From: CAYMUN01 sp964440265
GTDB lineage: Bacteria > Patescibacteriota > Saccharimonadia > Saccharimonadales > UBA4665
Assembly: GCA_964440265.1 (NCBI GenBank)
Contig: CAYTRU010000065.1
Span: 1-6,458 of the forward strand
Length of the DNA: 6,458 nucleotides
Direction of reading: 5' to 3'
The position numbers and the translations under genes are program-made. The stretch's first letter is position 1. The number at the start of each line of letters is the position of its first letter. The notes under the pieces were generated by a model. It was not told the DNA's origin, made no database searches, and worked only from the letters and a program-made list of their open reading frames with translations. Of the stretch, positions 5,407 through 6,458 are shown one piece after another.

Positions 5407-6458
5407 ATGAGTGTACTATCGGCTACAACTGAGCAGCAACTGCAAGAAACCCTTGTTTCGAGCGGTATGCTCAGTGCTGAACGACTCAAAGAAGCGCAGG
5501 CGGCGGCAAAAAAAGAAAAAGAGCCACTGCTCAGCTATATGGTCAAAAATGATTTCATCAGCGATGAGCAACTCACGAAAGCCAACGCCACAATTACGAA
5601 AGTCCCGTACGTTAATTTAACGTCGGCACGTATCGAGCCCAAAATACTACAGTTATTACCGCAAGATATCGCCGAACGTTATATGGCCGTGCCATTGGGT
5701 GAGATGCAGCACCGTTTGGTAGTGGCCATGCTTGATGCTGATAACGTGCAAGCCGTGGACTTTTTAAGCAAGCGCATCAACCGACCGCTTAAGGTCTATG
5801 TGGCGAGTGAAGCGGGTATTAAACAGGTACTCAAGCAGTATACTGCTCGTCTAGACACGCAGATGGATGCGGCTTTTAATACTATCAAACCGGATGGCAC
5901 AAGCGAACAATCTGATCTGGAAGCAAAAGCCAAAGACGCCAAAAGTAAAGACAAGGCGAATACTTCCATTGCGACTATCGTTCAAGACTCGCCGATTAGT
6001 AAAGCACTGTCTGCCATCCTGGAGTTTGCTGCCCGTAACCGTGCCAGCGACATTCATATTGAACCCTTGGAAAAAGAATTGAAGGTACGCTGCCGGGTAG
6101 ACGGTGTGCTCAGGGAAGTCATGCGCTTGCCAAAAAATACCGAACCAGCTTTGATCTCAAGGATTAAAATCTTATCCAACTTAAAAATTGACGAACACCG
6201 TATTCCACAGGATGGTCAGTTCACGGTACAGGTGGACGGGAAGGGCATTGACTTACGTATTGCCATAGCCCTGATAGTCTGGGGCGAGCAAGTCGTTATT
6301 CGTTTGCTGGATAAATCAGGCACCTCGCTAAAGCTAGAAGCTATGGGTTATGCCGGCCGGGCGCTGCGTACTATCCGCAGGGGCTTGGGGCAGCCCAACG
6401 GTATGATTCTGACCAGTGGACCAACTGGTTCAGGTAAATCGACCTCGCTGTATGCCTT
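5407..6458 (+). CDS. pilB: PilB/GspE-type pilus extension ATPase, 3' partial
   Basis: PilB is the hexameric cytoplasmic ATPase that powers pilin polymerisation. The frame runs from ATG 5407 through the window edge, giving 350 complete codons of a protein that usually has about 550-600. Residues about 9-150 form the N-terminal GspE/MshEN-type domain (two helical repeats, then PYVNLTSARIEPKILQLLP and an alpha/beta part). A Lys/Asp/Ala-rich linker spans about 165-190. The N2 and ATPase core then show ASDIHIEP (213-220), RCRVDGVLRE, RIPQDGQF, GEQVVIRLLD and the Walker A motif GPTGSGKST (338-346, K344). Walker B, His box and any zinc-binding cysteines lie beyond the window. PilB is preferred over PilT because of the long N-terminal domain and its place after pilMNO. 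Both MshEN-like repeats lack the RLG signature, so c-di-GMP control looks unlikely. Confidence 0.93.
   Translation, partial: MSVLSATTEQQLQETLVSSGMLSAERLKEAQAAAKKEKEPLLSYMVKNDFISDEQLTKANATITKVPYVNLTSARIEPKILQLLPQDIAERYMAVPLGEMQHRLVVAMLDADNVQAVDFLSKRINRPLKVYVASEAGIKQVLKQYTARLDTQMDAAFNTIKPDGTSEQSDLEAKAKDAKSKDKANTSIATIVQDSPISKALSAILEFAARNRASDIHIEPLEKELKVRCRVDGVLREVMRLPKNTEPALISRIKILSNLKIDEHRIPQDGQFTVQVDGKGIDLRIAIALIVWGEQVVIRLLDKSGTSLKLEAMGYAGRALRTIRRGLGQPNGMILTSGPTGSGKSTSLYA

Overview
The window looks like chromosomal DNA of a Patescibacteria (CPR) bacterium, most likely Candidatus Saccharibacteria (TM7) or a close relative. The grounds are the compact gene order pilM-pilN-pilO-small membrane gene-pilB, and an upstream large extracytoplasmic protein whose C-terminal module I recognise from hypothetical proteins of that group. 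TGA is a normal stop here (it ends the surface-protein gene and pilM), so the UGA-glycine code of Absconditabacteria and Gracilibacteria does not apply. The phylum call rests on recognition, not on a search.

Layout, all genes on the + strand. (1) Positions 2-2344: the 3' part of a large, cysteine-containing, beta-rich extracytoplasmic protein ending in a Pro/Thr-rich tail; its start lies before the window. (2) 2345-2582: a 238-base gap with no convincing terminator and two candidate sigma70-type promoters, one just after the stop codon and one with an exact extended -10 so close to pilM that its mRNA would be nearly or fully leaderless. (3) 2583-5355: pilM, pilN, pilO and an 84-aa single-pass membrane protein, joined by an ATGA overlap, a 1-base gap and a 22-base gap, with good Shine-Dalgarno sites. 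(4) 5407 to the window end: pilB, the pilus extension ATPase, cut off just after its Walker A motif.

How the genes fit together: PilM is a cytoplasmic actin-like protein that binds the N-terminal peptide of PilN. PilN and PilO are single-pass membrane proteins that form the inner-membrane alignment complex. PilB is the ATPase that drives pilin polymerisation. The 84-aa protein stands where a PilP-like partner might be expected but has no lipobox and no recognisable PilP domain, which fits a cell without an outer membrane and secretin. The upstream surface protein could be a separate adhesin or cell-surface protein; its link to the pilus is positional only.

Most worth checking: the leaderless-looking pilM promoter, the unnamed 84-aa component, the surface protein with its codon-diversified Pro-Thr tail, and the PilB N-domain, which lacks the c-di-GMP-binding residues of MshEN domains. 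No RNA gene, CRISPR array, insertion sequence or other mobile element was seen.
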